Source of the DNA: Glaciecola amylolytica
GTDB lineage: Bacteria; Bacteroidota; Bacteroidia; Flavobacteriales_D; Crocinitomicaceae
Assembly (NCBI GenBank): GCA_003856375.1
Contig: CP034120.1
Coordinates: 3,088,501-3,152,500 of the forward strand
Length of the DNA stretch: 64,000 bases
Reading direction: 5' to 3'
Shown piece by piece: positions 27,086-35,849 of this stretch. The position numbers and the translations under genes were made by a program. The notes beneath the pieces are model-generated. The model searched no databases. It was not told the DNA's origin and saw only the letters and a program-made list of their open reading frames with translations. Numbering within the stretch: position 1 is the stretch's first letter; every line of letters starts with the position of its first letter.

Positions 27086-27412
27086 ATGGAGCAGGCTGAA
27101 TTCTTAGAACAAAAAGTATTTATTGATTTGAAAAACATGAATGACGGGTTCGACAAAGTAAGCAACCTTCATTTCAATGAATGGGATTTCGCAATCGTAC
27201 TTCAACGCGCAGAATATTTTGGTATCGGAATCTATGAAATCCAGGCATGGCTCGATGGCGTTTTATTCGAAGTTGCAGTACACGAGAGTTTCAACAAGAA
27301 AGCTACAGATCCAACGTGGTATAAAAAAGCGCTATTGACTTTTTCAAAACGACAAACCGGGCTTACGTTTACAGCATCTTATAAAGTTTCTGCAAAGCTT
27401 TTGGCAAGGTAG
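27086..27412 (+). CDS. Hypothetical protein, 108 residues
   Basis: I do not recognise this protein. It is soluble, with no signal peptide or membrane segment, and has an acidic first half and a lysine-rich end. Aromatic-rich motifs FNEWDFAIVLQRAEYFGIGIY and AWLDGVLFEVAVHES suggest a compact alpha/beta fold. A weak -7-like TACCTTAG sits at 27057-27064, 21 bases before the ATG. A perfect 40-bp palindrome begins 25 bases after its stop and may end the transcript. No sign of linkage to the RAYT gene other than position. Confidence 0.6.
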   Translation: MEQAEFLEQKVFIDLKNMNDGFDKVSNLHFNEWDFAIVLQRAEYFGIGIYEIQAWLDGVLFEVAVHESFNKKATDPTWYKKALLTFSKRQTGLTFTASYKVSAKLLAR

Positions 27413-27437
27413 ATTGATGTTTAATTGATATTCAAAT

Positions 27438-27477
27438 AACCAAAACGGGGCGGAAAATTTTCCGCCCCGTTTTGGTT
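27438..27477. repeat. 40-bp perfect palindrome (REP-like), upstream of RAYT
   Basis: Half-site AACCAAAACGGGGCGGAAAA is followed directly by its exact reverse complement. The inner half-site GGGGCGGAAAA is shared with the copy at 49501. Confidence 0.95.
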
Positions 27478-27526
27478 TACGAAAAGATCTTTTTAATTAA
27501 CTTATATAAGAGATCTTAAAAAGAAC

Positions 27527-28051
27527 ATGTACAATTCACTTATTCACAAGAGACAGAGCAACAGATTAAACGGTTACGATTATGCCAATGCTGGTCTCTA
27601 TTTCATCACATTAAATACTGAAAATCGAAAAAGGTTATTTGGAGAAATAAAGAATGGGATCATGCAATTGAATGAAGCGGGATTGATCGCTCAAAAATGC
27701 TGGTTAGAAATCCCGGAACACTTTCCGCATACTGCATTGCATGATTTCGTTATCATGCCGGATCATATTCATGGAATCATTGAGATTATTTACAATCCTG
27801 TCGGGGCGAAAAATTTTTCGCCCTTATTGAATCATAAGTCTGAATTTACGTCTCCGACAAAAACAATCGGATCAATTATCCGTGGATTTAAGATCGGAGT
27901 TACGAAATGGATCAGGCAACACACCACTATTTATGAAGTTTGGCAAAGAGATTATTACGATCATATCATTCATGATACGGATTCATTTGAACGCATTTGC
28001 CAATACATCCGGGATAATCCAAAGAATTGGAGAGAAAACGAATCGTTATAA
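27527..28051 (+). CDS. REP-associated tyrosine transposase (RAYT, Y1 family)
   Basis: 174-residue HUH-type nuclease of the Y1_Tnp superfamily. Visible are the N-terminal strand YDYANAGLYFITLNTENR, the HUH metal-binding motif in VIMPDHIHGIIEI (residues about 75-87), and the C-terminal catalytic tyrosine region, ERICQYIRDNPKNW. Single-domain proteins of this size carrying these motifs next to palindromes are RAYTs, related to IS200/IS605 transposases; they nick single-stranded REP hairpins in studied cases. Residues 92-100 (VGAKNFSPL) are encoded by a 20-bp palindrome of the same family as the flanking repeats. All expected motifs are present, so the enzyme may be active. Confidence 0.85.
   Translation: MYNSLIHKRQSNRLNGYDYANAGLYFITLNTENRKRLFGEIKNGIMQLNEAGLIAQKCWLEIPEHFPHTALHDFVIMPDHIHGIIEIIYNPVGAKNFSPLLNHKSEFTSPTKTIGSIIRGFKIGVTKWIRQHTTIYEVWQRDYYDHIIHDTDSFERICQYIRDNPKNWRENESL
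27803..27823. repeat. REP-like palindrome embedded in frame in the RAYT gene
   Basis: GGGCGAAAAATTTTTCGCCC (27804-27823) is a perfect 20-bp palindrome and is read in frame within the transposase. It differs from the flanking copies by A for G next to the central A/T tract. Confidence 0.9.
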
Positions 28052-28088
28052 ACCAAGTCGGGGCGGAATTTTCCGCCCCGTTTTGGTT
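28051..28088. repeat. 38-bp near-perfect palindrome (REP-like), downstream of RAYT
   Basis: Arms AACCAAGTCGGGGCGGAA and TTCCGCCCCGTTTTGGTT pair except for two positions. It starts at the last base of the RAYT stop codon and ends 14 bases from the convergent glyA stop, so it may also serve as the end of both transcripts. Confidence 0.92.
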
Positions 28089-28102
28089 TCAATATTATTC
28101 TT

Positions 28103-29377
28103 TTACCACTGAAACAACGGTCTCTCGCTCATCAAAGCATTCACTTCGGAACGAACCAGATTAATTGTTTCTTCGTCGCCGATGTTCATCAAAACGCGGT
28201 CGATCAATTTCACGATCGCCGGGATTTCTGCTTCCGTAATTCCTCTGGATGTAATTGCAGATGTTCCTACACGAATTCCGGATGTTATAAACGGAGATTC
28301 GGTATCAAAAGGAACCATGTTTTTATTTACGGTGATATCCGCCAAAACCAGGTTGTTTTCTGCGTCTTTTCCGGTTACTCCTTTTGAACGCAAATCGATC
28401 AGCATGCTGTGATTATCTGTTCCTCCGGAAATGATTTTATATCCTAGCTTCGTGAATTCGTCTGCCATCAAAGCAGCATTTTTCTTCACCTGCAACATGT
28501 AAGATTTGTAGTTATCCGTCAAAGCTTCTCCGAATGCTACCGCTTTAGCAGCGATTACATGCTCCAAAGGTCCACCTTGAATTCCAGGGAAAACAGCTGC
28601 ATCCAACAAAGCTCCCATTGATTTCAGGTTTCCGTTATTCCATTTCAAACCAAACGGATTTTCGAAATTATGACGCATCATGATGACACCACCACGAGGT
28701 CCGCGCAATGTTTTATGCGTTGTTGTTGTCACGATATGACAATGCTCCAACGGATCAGCAAGCAATCCTGCAGCAATTAATCCTGCCGGATGAGAAATAT
28801 CTGCCAAAATGATTGCTCCTACTTCGTCTGCAATTTTGCGGATGCGTGCATAATCCCAATCTCTGGAATATGCCGATGCACCACAAATAATCATTTTTGG
28901 GTTCTCGCGCTTCGCAACTTCTTCCATCATGTCGTAATCGACTTTTCCGGTTTGCTCGTTCACACCGTAGAAAAACGGTTTGTACAATTTCCCTGAAAAG
29001 TTTACGGAAGATCCGTGTGTTAAATGTCCACCGTGGCTCAAGTCAAAACCCAAGATTTTATCTCCCGGCTGCAAACAAGCTAAAAACACGGCTGCATTTG
29101 CCTGTGCTCCTGAATGCGGCTGTACATTTGCCCAAGTTGCACCAAATAATTTACATAAACGATCAATTGCCAATTGCTCTACTTTGTCAACTACTTCACA
29201 ACCTCCGTAGTAACGTTTTCCCGGAAGTCCTTCAGCATATTTATTGGTCAAAACAGAACCCATTGCTTCCATCACCTCATCAGAGACAAAATTTTCAGAT
29301 GCAATAAGTTCGATTCCGTGTTCCTGACGCTGTCTTTCTGCAGCAATTAAGTCAAATACTTCTTGATCGCGTTTCAT
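28103..29377 (-). CDS. glyA: Serine hydroxymethyltransferase
   Basis: PLP enzyme that interconverts serine and glycine and supplies methylene-tetrahydrofolate for purine and thymidylate synthesis. The 424-residue length is normal. Motifs: [13 protein letters not shown] near the N-terminus, [10 protein letters not shown], the PLP-lysine motif [23 protein letters not shown], and the C-terminal [14 protein letters not shown] minus-strand -7 box TATATTTG at 29428-29435 lies 51 bases before the start. The gene converges on the RAYT unit. Confidence 0.98.
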   Translation of the reverse strand: MKRDQEVFDLIAAERQRQEHGIELIASENFVSDEVMEAMGSVLTNKYAEGLPGKRYYGGCEVVDKVEQLAIDRLCKLFGATWANVQPHSGAQANAAVFLACLQPGDKILGFDLSHGGHLTHGSSVNFSGKLYKPFFYGVNEQTGKVDYDMMEEVAKRENPKMIICGASAYSRDWDYARIRKIADEVGAIILADISHPAGLIAAGLLADPLEHCHIVTTTTHKTLRGPRGGVIMMRHNFENPFGLKWNNGNLKSMGALLDAAVFPGIQGGPLEHVIAAKAVAFGEALTDNYKSYMLQVKKNAALMADEFTKLGYKIISGGTDNHSMLIDLRSKGVTGKDAENNLVLADITVNKNMVPFDTESPFITSGIRVGTSAITSRGITEAEIPAIVKLIDRVLMNIGDEETINLVRSEVNALMSERPLFQW

Positions 29378-29427
29378 GCTTTTTTGATTTATCTATATTT
29401 AATTATTCTCGCTAAAATTATTGGGAA

Positions 29428-29435
29428 CAAATATA
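29428..29435 (-). promoter_or_regulatory. Candidate -7 box of glyA
   Basis: TATATTTG on the minus strand is an exact TAnnTTTG match, 51 bases upstream of the ATG; no clear -33 element. Confidence 0.4.
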
Positions 29436-29483
29436 AGCCGATTTCATTCAGAAGCCTTTAATTTTCTGAAAATTATCGTGAAA

Positions 29484-30242
29484 TCACAGTCTTTTTACGG
29501 AATGTAATTGGTGCGAATGAACTCCGTCTATTTTCCGGGTAATTCCCTGTTGATTGAAATCGTCAATACGCACATAACCGTGGGCATGAATAATTTCGTC
29601 TTTGTTGATCAGCAGTCCGACATGATGAATATTTCCCGATTCGGAAATGAAAAATGCCAGATCTCCTGCTTCGCGGTCTTCAAATTCGACCAACTGCCCC
29701 AATTCTGCCTGCTGAGAAGCATCGCGCGGTAATTGATACGCAAAAACCCGGTGAATCTGCTGCATGAATCCCGAACAATCGATTCCAAACATGGTTTTTC
29801 CTCCCCACAAATATGGAGCATTCAGATACGTAAGGGCAAAATCAATCAATGAATCCGGATCAGCGTCTCCTTCTCCATCCAAAAAGCGATACGTTGATTT
29901 CCCGATCTGGAATGTTTCTTCCCCGTCTCCGGGACGAAAAATGCCCTTCGGCAAAGTTTGTCTTCCTTCCGGTCCTTCAACAATCCGGAATTCCGAGTGC
30001 TCGACAACCAAACCATCCAACCAGCGGGAAAATTCCTTCTCTCTCAAGTCCTGAATTTGTTTGGGATCAATCCAACCTTCATATCCATCCATAAACGAAC
30101 GGATCTTTAACCAATTATCCGATATTTCAGTAATTTCTACCAATTCACCAAATAACAGCTGCGTCACCAATTCAGAACGGTCACTTGCTTCGGCACGAAC
30201 CGGAGCAATGCTTGCTTTACAAAACGCGTGTATTCTGCTCAC
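29484..30242 (-). CDS. C40 family (NlpC/P60) peptidase with SH3-like domain
   Basis: 252-residue cell-wall hydrolase-type protein. Residues 8-70 form a bacterial SH3-like domain (APVRAEASDRSELVTQLLFGE). Residues 130-250 form the NlpC/P60 catalytic domain with nucleophile Cys in FGIDCSGFMQ, the His in HHVGLLI, and a third polar residue in IIHAHGYVRI. Family members cut peptide stems of peptidoglycan, usually D-Glu to diamino acid bonds. No signal peptide is evident, which suggests a cytoplasmic role such as recycling, as for other signal-less C40 proteins; this is inference. Its start overlaps the DinB-like gene by four bases. Confidence 0.88.
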   Translation of the reverse strand: MSRIHAFCKASIAPVRAEASDRSELVTQLLFGELVEITEISDNWLKIRSFMDGYEGWIDPKQIQDLREKEFSRWLDGLVVEHSEFRIVEGPEGRQTLPKGIFRPGDGEETFQIGKSTYRFLDGEGDADPDSLIDFALTYLNAPYLWGGKTMFGIDCSGFMQQIHRVFAYQLPRDASQQAELGQLVEFEDREAGDLAFFISESGNIHHVGLLINKDEIIHAHGYVRIDDFNQQGITRKIDGVHSHQLHSVKRL

Positions 30243-30823
30243 TTTTTAGGAAATTGAGGATGTTTAGCCAATTTTAGCGCCTGTTCCATGTGCCGGTCGT
30301 TGTGATAAGCCACAAACAACAAAGCGTCTCCCAATCTCAAACGAACCAATTTGGAAATCGAGATCGGAACTTTTACTTTTCTGAGGTTCACAGCAACGGA
30401 TTTTTCAATTATTCCTAAAAACTCGTGCTGTCCTTCCAGTAAAACCGTTATTTCGTTTCCTGTAACCAGTGCAGGATTCACTGTCGGGTTGTAATCTTTG
30501 GGAGCATTGAACTTTCGTTTCACATTTCGGGCATTTCCCAGTTTCATCGATGCCCATGCAGATTTCCCCAAAGGAGAAGATGAATAACTGATTCTTGGAG
30601 TCCGAAAACGTGTCCGGTCGATCCGATCATTCAATGCATGATGATAAAACTTTGCGTAGGCATTCAAATGTGCAAAAATCTCCGCCAAACTCCAGGTAGA
30701 AGTGTTGGGTTTCCAATTCAACTGATCGTCCGAATAGCTTGAAAATTTTGATTTTAACTGTTGGATATTTTTCTCTGTGATTGTAGCTACTTCGTTGAAG
30801 ACCCATTGAGTTGTCATATGCAT
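30239..30823 (-). CDS. DinB superfamily protein
   Basis: 194-residue protein with the DinB/YfiT four-helix-bundle pattern. The N-terminal helix contains WSLAEIFAHLNAYAKFYHHAL with the first metal-type His, and the C-terminal region FVAYHNDRHMEQALKLAKH carries two more His in the family's H-x3-H arrangement. DinB-like enzymes often use thiol cofactors such as bacillithiol; the substrate here is unknown. ATG 30817 is an alternative start two codons downstream. Its stop overlaps the NlpC/P60 gene by four bases. Confidence 0.82.
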   Translation of the reverse strand: MHMTTQWVFNEVATITEKNIQQLKSKFSSYSDDQLNWKPNTSTWSLAEIFAHLNAYAKFYHHALNDRIDRTRFRTPRISYSSSPLGKSAWASMKLGNARNVKRKFNAPKDYNPTVNPALVTGNEITVLLEGQHEFLGIIEKSVAVNLRKVKVPISISKLVRLRLGDALLFVAYHNDRHMEQALKLAKHPQFPKK

Positions 30824-30915
30824 CGAATTTATATCAAATATAACCAGAGCAATTTGAATAGCAAAAGTTATGTTCTAAAATGCAACCTTTTTGAACATTT
30901 TCATATCTTTCAATT

Positions 30916-33900
30916 ATGAAACAAATATTACTATTCTTTTGTATCAGTGTTTTTTACGGTCAACTGTCCGCTCAGGAGATCGCACATGAGCATTCTACTC
31001 ATTTTGCATTGGTTGAAAACAAAGGGCAATGGGCAAAACAGGTATTGTTTCAATCCAAGTCGCAAGGCAACAATATTTGGGTTCAGCAACATGGTTTTAT
31101 CTATGACATCCGCGATTACTCTGCTTTAAAAAAGGCGCATTCGGAGCGAATCATTGATGAAAACAGCGATAAATTCAGAGGAACCTTAGTCGGCGTCGAA
31201 TTTTTGAATTCGAATGAGGTCAGCGAATTGAAAAAGGAAAAACCATTATCCTACTATTACAATTACTTCATCGGAAACGACAGTTCCAAATGGGCAAGCG
31301 AAGTACAAAGTTTTCAGGAAGCTACTTTGATGGATTTCTATCCCAATATCGATCTGAAAATAATCGACACCAAATCGGAATTCAAGTATGAATTGTGGTG
31401 TGCTCCCGGAACGGATTACAAACAAATCCAATTGAAAATGAAAGGATTTTCGGACATTGTTTTAGACAAAGCCGGAAACCTCATTCTATCTACCGCTTTA
31501 GGAAAAATCACCGAGAAAAAACCGATTGCATATCAATTGCTGAACGGTAAGCTGACTTCCGTTCCCTGTAAGTTCATTCTCAACAGAGATGTCGTTTCAT
31601 TTGAAGTTGGGAAAGTGGATAAAAACGCTACTTTGATCATCGATCCGATTTTAGTATTTGCAACCTATTCCGGTTCTCCTACAGACAATTTCGGGATGAC
31701 GGCTACTTATGGCTACGACGGATCGGTTTATTCCGGAGGAACCATCTTCGGGAATGCTTATCCCACTCCCGATCCTTTGGCTTTCGATGTAACGTCTAAT
31801 TTCACAGCAATCTACAATGGTTTAAACACAACTGATGTGTTTATTTCGAAATATTCTCCTGATGGAACGACCATGCTTTGGACCGCTTTTCTAGGTGGAG
31901 GAAACACCACCCAGGGAACAGAAACGGTTCACAGTTTGATTTGTGACAAACTCAATAATCTCTATGTTTTCGGAATTACTGCTTCAACGGATTTTCCACT
32001 GCAGAATCCCTTTCAAAGCACACATGGCGGAGGTTCACTGATCAATATACAATCTAACGGAGCTTATTTCGGAAGTCAGGGAACAGATATTTTTGTTTCA
32101 AAAATAAGCGCGAACGGACACAATTTGTTGGCTTCCACCTATGTTGGCGGCTCTCAGAATGACGGAATTAATTACAAGTTAAGCTCCGGAAACTATGCTT
32201 CAGCGCTCGCATACGACTCGTTATCGACCAATTACGGAGATCAATTCCGGGGAGAAATCATGATCGATTCTGTTGGCAATTGTTTGATTGCATCCTGTAC
32301 CAGATCTACCAATTTCCCTACTCTCAATCCATTTCAAGCTTCACTGGCAGGACAGCAGGACGGAGTTGTTTTCAAATTATCTTCCAATCTGAGCACCATG
32401 CTTTGGGGAAGTTATTTCGGGGGAAGTAATAATGACGCTTGTTACTCTGTAAAAATTGATTCCAGTTATAACGTGGTCTTTGCAGGTGGAACATCCAGTA
32501 CCAATCTTCCCGGAACAAGCGGTGGATTAAATCCGAATTATCTGGGAGGAAAAGCAGATGGTTTTGTAGGTAAACTCACTCCGAACGGTCAAACATTGAT
32601 GCAAAGTACTTATCTCGGTGCAAGCTTGTATGATCAGGCATTTTTTGTGGAGATCAACCGCAACGATGAGGTATTTGTTTTAGGGCAATCCATTGGCGGT
32701 AATTTCCCGGTTGTGAATTCTATGAGTTATCCCAACAGCAGTCAGTTTATCGCAAAATTAAATCCAACGCTTACATCCATTGTAAACTCGACAGTTTTCG
32801 GGAATGGCAGTCCGAATATCAATATATCACCTTCCGCATTTTTAGTTGATATTTGCGGAAATATGTATGTCTCCGGATGGGGAGCGAATATTTTACAAGG
32901 AGCTCCTTTGAATGGAATGCCGGTCAGTGCAGACGCTTTTCAAAGTACGTCTCCAAATGGTTTTGACTTCTATTTGTTTGTTTTCAAGCGTGATTTTTCC
33001 GGTTTACTTTACGGAAGTTACATCGGAGGAAATCAGGCCCAGGAACACGTAGACGGCGGAACATCGCGTTTCGATAAAAACGGAGTTGTTTACCAATCGG
33101 TGTGTGGCGGCTGTAACGGACACAGTGATTTCCCTACCAGCCCGGGAGCGTGGTCTAACCTCAATTTAAATACCGGCCCCGGAACAAACAACAACTGTAA
33201 CAACCTGGTATTTAAATTTGATTTCCAGCTCTTGCCACAAGCAGAATTTACTACCAATGATTTGCTCGGTTGTGAAGATTTCACCGTTACATTCACCAAT
33301 ACCAGTCCGCCATCCGACAGTTATGAATGGGATTTCGGGAACGGACAGGGAACTTCAACGGAATACTCACCAACAGTTACCTTTACCAATCCGGGAACTT
33401 ATCTGGTTACATTGACCGTAACTGATTCCATTTGTTTGCTTACCGACACGGCGCAGATTCAGATTACTGTTCTTCCGGAAATACAATTATCGGTTTCGAA
33501 TGATACGATTCTGTGTTCTCCGCTTCCGCTTAGCTTCACAGCAAACTCAAACGGTTCTGCCGATTATTTTATCTGGTCATCAACTAATCAGTTTTCAGAC
33601 ACGCTGAATCCGAATGTGGCTGATTCTGTGATCCACGTTACTCCGGGAAGCACGACCACTTATTATGTAAAAGCAGGAAATTCTGCCTGTTCTTCCATCG
33701 ACAGTGTCACTGTCTACTTCGTTTCCGGAAGTTTAGTCATTTCGGGCAACGATTCAATCTGTTTGAATGATCCGACTACGCTGACGGCCATGATTCAGGT
33801 TCCGAATGTTTCTTTTAGCTATGTCTGGAGCCCGATGTCTGTTTTAACAGCAACACCGCAGGCAAATGTCGTTATTGCTAATCCTCCCGTGAGTCAATGG

Positions 33901-34491
33901 ATTTATGTGGATGCAAACGGTTCGAACGGCTGTTTTGACCGGGATTCGGTTTATGTCATGGTAGGAAATATCTCCGGAACAATCAGCGCGACAGCAAATC
34001 CGCAGTATGTTGTTCCCGGAAATTCTTCAACGCTCACAGCATCTCCGGGCGGTTATTCCTATTCGTGGATTCCTCAAACCGGTTTATCGAATCCTCACGG
34101 TCAGGTTACTCAGGCTACGCCAACGGAAACAACCGATTACACGGTTTATATCACTGACGGAATCTGTGTGAAATCTGCAGCAGTGAAAGTCAACGTATTG
34201 GAAGTTGTCTGCGACCGGACGTATGTTTATGTTCCGAATGCATTTTCTCCGAACGGAGATCTGGAAAATGACGTATTATATGTCAGAAGCGCCATTGCTA
34301 CTGAAATTCTGTTCCGCATTTTTGACCGCTGGGGTGAAATGGTCTTCGAAAGCAAAGATCAGAACATTGGCTGGGACGGTACATTCAGAGGTAAACTTCT
34401 GAAACCGGATACGTATGATTATTATCTGGAAGCAACGTGTGTTCAGGGAGAACAAAAGATCATCAAAGGAAATGTGACGCTGATCCGTTAA
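30916..34491 (+). CDS. T9SS type B protein with SBBP beta-propeller repeats and PKD domain
   Basis: 1191-residue exported protein with signal peptide (ending GQLSAQ). Residues 25-240 match the DUF7948-type N-terminal domain (ALVENKGQWAKQVLFQSKS). Residues about 245-770 hold beta-propeller (SBBP) units recognisable by G-x-D-x-F-V-x-K-x-S/T (TDVFISKYSPDGTTMLW, TDIFVSKISANGHNLL, YVGGSQNDG). A PKD domain follows (YEWDFGNGQGTSTEYSPT, near residue 805), then Ig-like units and a type B sorting domain (YVPNAFSPNGDLENDVL, IFDRWGEMVFES, GWDGTFRGKLL, NVTLIR). Function unknown; a surface or adhesion role is inferred. Confidence 0.92.
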   Translation: MKQILLFFCISVFYGQLSAQEIAHEHSTHFALVENKGQWAKQVLFQSKSQGNNIWVQQHGFIYDIRDYSALKKAHSERIIDENSDKFRGTLVGVEFLNSNEVSELKKEKPLSYYYNYFIGNDSSKWASEVQSFQEATLMDFYPNIDLKIIDTKSEFKYELWCAPGTDYKQIQLKMKGFSDIVLDKAGNLILSTALGKITEKKPIAYQLLNGKLTSVPCKFILNRDVVSFEVGKVDKNATLIIDPILVFATYSGSPTDNFGMTATYGYDGSVYSGGTIFGNAYPTPDPLAFDVTSNFTAIYNGLNTTDVFISKYSPDGTTMLWTAFLGGGNTTQGTETVHSLICDKLNNLYVFGITASTDFPLQNPFQSTHGGGSLINIQSNGAYFGSQGTDIFVSKISANGHNLLASTYVGGSQNDGINYKLSSGNYASALAYDSLSTNYGDQFRGEIMIDSVGNCLIASCTRSTNFPTLNPFQASLAGQQDGVVFKLSSNLSTMLWGSYFGGSNNDACYSVKIDSSYNVVFAGGTSSTNLPGTSGGLNPNYLGGKADGFVGKLTPNGQTLMQSTYLGASLYDQAFFVEINRNDEVFVLGQSIGGNFPVVNSMSYPNSSQFIAKLNPTLTSIVNSTVFGNGSPNINISPSAFLVDICGNMYVSGWGANILQGAPLNGMPVSADAFQSTSPNGFDFYLFVFKRDFSGLLYGSYIGGNQAQEHVDGGTSRFDKNGVVYQSVCGGCNGHSDFPTSPGAWSNLNLNTGPGTNNNCNNLVFKFDFQLLPQAEFTTNDLLGCEDFTVTFTNTSPPSDSYEWDFGNGQGTSTEYSPTVTFTNPGTYLVTLTVTDSICLLTDTAQIQITVLPEIQLSVSNDTILCSPLPLSFTANSNGSADYFIWSSTNQFSDTLNPNVADSVIHVTPGSTTTYYVKAGNSACSSIDSVTVYFVSGSLVISGNDSICLNDPTTLTAMIQVPNVSFSYVWSPMSVLTATPQANVVIANPPVSQWIYVDANGSNGCFDRDSVYVMVGNISGTISATANPQYVVPGNSSTLTASPGGYSYSWIPQTGLSNPHGQVTQATPTETTDYTVYITDGICVKSAAVKVNVLEVVCDRTYVYVPNAFSPNGDLENDVLYVRSAIATEILFRIFDRWGEMVFESKDQNIGWDGTFRGKLLKPDTYDYYLEATCVQGEQKIIKGNVTLIR

Positions 34492-34520
34492 AACAAAAAC
34501 CAGGTGTTTCATCATTTAAT

Positions 34521-34550
34521 TGCCTGCTAACAGGCACCCTTTATTTTTTT
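34521..34550 (+). terminator. Probable terminator after SBBP-repeat protein
   Basis: TGCCTG/CAGGCA forms a 6-bp stem with a 4-base loop, followed by a T-rich tract, 30 bases after the stop. Confidence 0.6.
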
Positions 34551-34859
34551 CCACAGATGCGCAAATTATCACCGAAATTCTCGGACAAGACTTTTTTTAT
34601 TCAAACTACCCACAAAGAATCAAATCTATTCTTTTAAGCCATGTACGAGAAATAAAATTGTATAAGGCTTTGTGTACTTCGCCTCCCGGCAACTATCAGG
34701 ATTGCGTTTAACTATGAGATTGATAGTAATAAACGTAAAGGTGCAAAGGACGCAAAGGATTTTAAAACCATCTTATAATACCATTCGAACAAAGTCATTT
34801 TTTCAGATTCCTTTTTTCCTGTCCAATCGGTAAGCCGATAAAAGCATTATTTTTGCTTT
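34551..34859. other. Intergenic region with dispersed repeat fragments
   Basis: About 300 bases without a convincing gene. It contains CCACAGATGCGCA (34551-34563), also present at 50511, and a GCAAAGGACGCAAAGG stretch near 34743 similar to one near 56075. The direct 5' flank of the next gene carries a TATTTTTG box at 34848-34855. Confidence 0.5.
34848..34855 (+). promoter_or_regulatory. -7 box immediately before ATG (leaderless transcript candidate)
   Basis: TATTTTTG fits TAnnTTTG and ends only four bases before the ATG at 34860, so the mRNA would start at or next to the start codon. Confidence 0.45.
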
Positions 34860-35423
34860 ATGAAATGGATTGGAAATAGAATCAGTTATCTCGATGAGCA
34901 AGGTAAAACGACATTCATCATCACTCCCGAGCAAGTTGGCGTGATCAAAGCATTGATGGGAGCCTGGTTTTTTATGTGGTTCGCTATCGGAGTAACGATT
35001 TCCTGGTCTTATTTTACATTCACTTTTTCGCAGCAGGAAAAAATCATCCTTGCAATCTTCATGGTTTTCTGGTTGTATTATTTCATCCGCGTGGGAAGAA
35101 CTTTTCTCTGGATACTCTACGGCCGCGAATATATCAAGGTCGATAAGATTTCTCTGACACTCAAAACAAGTATCCGTACTTACGGAAAAGCGAAAGAATA
35201 CTATTTGGAAAACATTAAAAAAGTACGTGTTTCTGTTCCGAAAGAAAAGTCCTTTCAGGCTGCATGGGAAAATTCCCCGTGGATTCGCGGTGGAGAACGG
35301 ATCGAGTTTGATTATTTGGGAAAAACAATCCGTTTCGGACGAAAACTCAATCAACAAGACTCCAAATTGCTTTTCCAGGTTCTGACCAAACGCATCGAGG
35401 ATCAGCTGAAGAAGAAAAACTGA
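34860..35423 (+). CDS. Small two-TM membrane protein of unknown function
   Basis: 187-residue protein with two hydrophobic segments (about residues 30-52 and 61-82) joined by a short loop. A basic C-terminal cytoplasmic domain of about 100 residues follows (IKVDKISLTLKTSIRTYGK, FDYLGKTIRFGRKL). The C-terminal part looks like a PH-like strand-rich domain, which is a guess. The plus-strand frame is preferred over a long antisense frame because it gives a coherent membrane topology, a -7 box, and a clean end three bases before the convergent TerB-like gene. Function unknown. Confidence 0.65.
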   Translation: MKWIGNRISYLDEQGKTTFIITPEQVGVIKALMGAWFFMWFAIGVTISWSYFTFTFSQQEKIILAIFMVFWLYYFIRVGRTFLWILYGREYIKVDKISLTLKTSIRTYGKAKEYYLENIKKVRVSVPKEKSFQAAWENSPWIRGGERIEFDYLGKTIRFGRKLNQQDSKLLFQVLTKRIEDQLKKKN

Positions 35424-35426
35424 TTT

Positions 35427-35849
35427 TTAAATCACAATTCTCAACACTTCCTCGCGGTTCATTCCCTTACGCAGATGTTCCAGAATAATCGGGAATTTTT
35501 CGTCTATTCTTTCCGGGGTGAATCCCAATTCAACTCCCAAACGTCTGACTAATCTGGTTTCGTTTGCATCCATGTTTCCGTCTGCTCCCAAAATCTGAAT
35601 TAACTGGATAAAACGCTCATAGCGCTCTTCTCTGGTAACGGGAGGAATAAAAGGATAATCTTCCGGATTCTCACAAATCTCATCAACCTGTTCTTCTGTC
35701 AGGGAAAGTTTGGTTGCAATTTTTTTCAGTAAATGATTTTCCGCAGAACTGATGTTTCCGTCAACTCTTGCAAGCATCACTAAATTTCTGAAATGTCCTT
35801 TTTGGCGGGCCTGTTCTCCGGAATCGAAAAAGTGTGAAAATGAACTCAT
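35427..35849 (-). CDS. TerB-like tellurite-resistance/DUF533-type protein
   Basis: 140-residue all-helical protein with two TerB-type acidic loops: MLARVDGNISSAENHLLKKI (residues 26-45) and ILGADGNMDANETRLVRRLG (residues 86-105). Each has the D-G-x-I/M-x-x-x-E pattern that can bind metal. TerB domains occur in tellurite-resistance operons but also as stand-alone proteins of unknown role; no other ter gene is nearby, so tellurite resistance should not be inferred. It converges with the small membrane protein, leaving three bases between stops. Confidence 0.82.
   Translation of the reverse strand: MSSFSHFFDSGEQARQKGHFRNLVMLARVDGNISSAENHLLKKIATKLSLTEEQVDEICENPEDYPFIPPVTREERYERFIQLIQILGADGNMDANETRLVRRLGVELGFTPERIDEKFPIILEHLRKGMNREEVLRIVI

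Larger units (their letters stand above)
27438..28088 (+). mobile_element. RAYT gene with flanking REP-like palindromes
   Basis: The unit consists of a Y1-type transposase gene with one long palindrome 49 bases before its start and another overlapping its stop. This layout fits RAYT/REP units described in other bacteria. No target-site duplication was identified, so recent mobility cannot be claimed. Confidence 0.65.

Noticed and set aside
34803-35357. Minus-strand open frame antisense to the small membrane protein
   Set aside because: It reads as a cysteine- and phenylalanine-rich sequence without domain features, whereas the plus-strand frame gives two clean membrane helices and a -7 box.
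35427-35849. Tellurite-resistance operon
   Set aside because: Only a stand-alone TerB-like gene is present; no terA, terC, terD or terE-type gene is adjacent.
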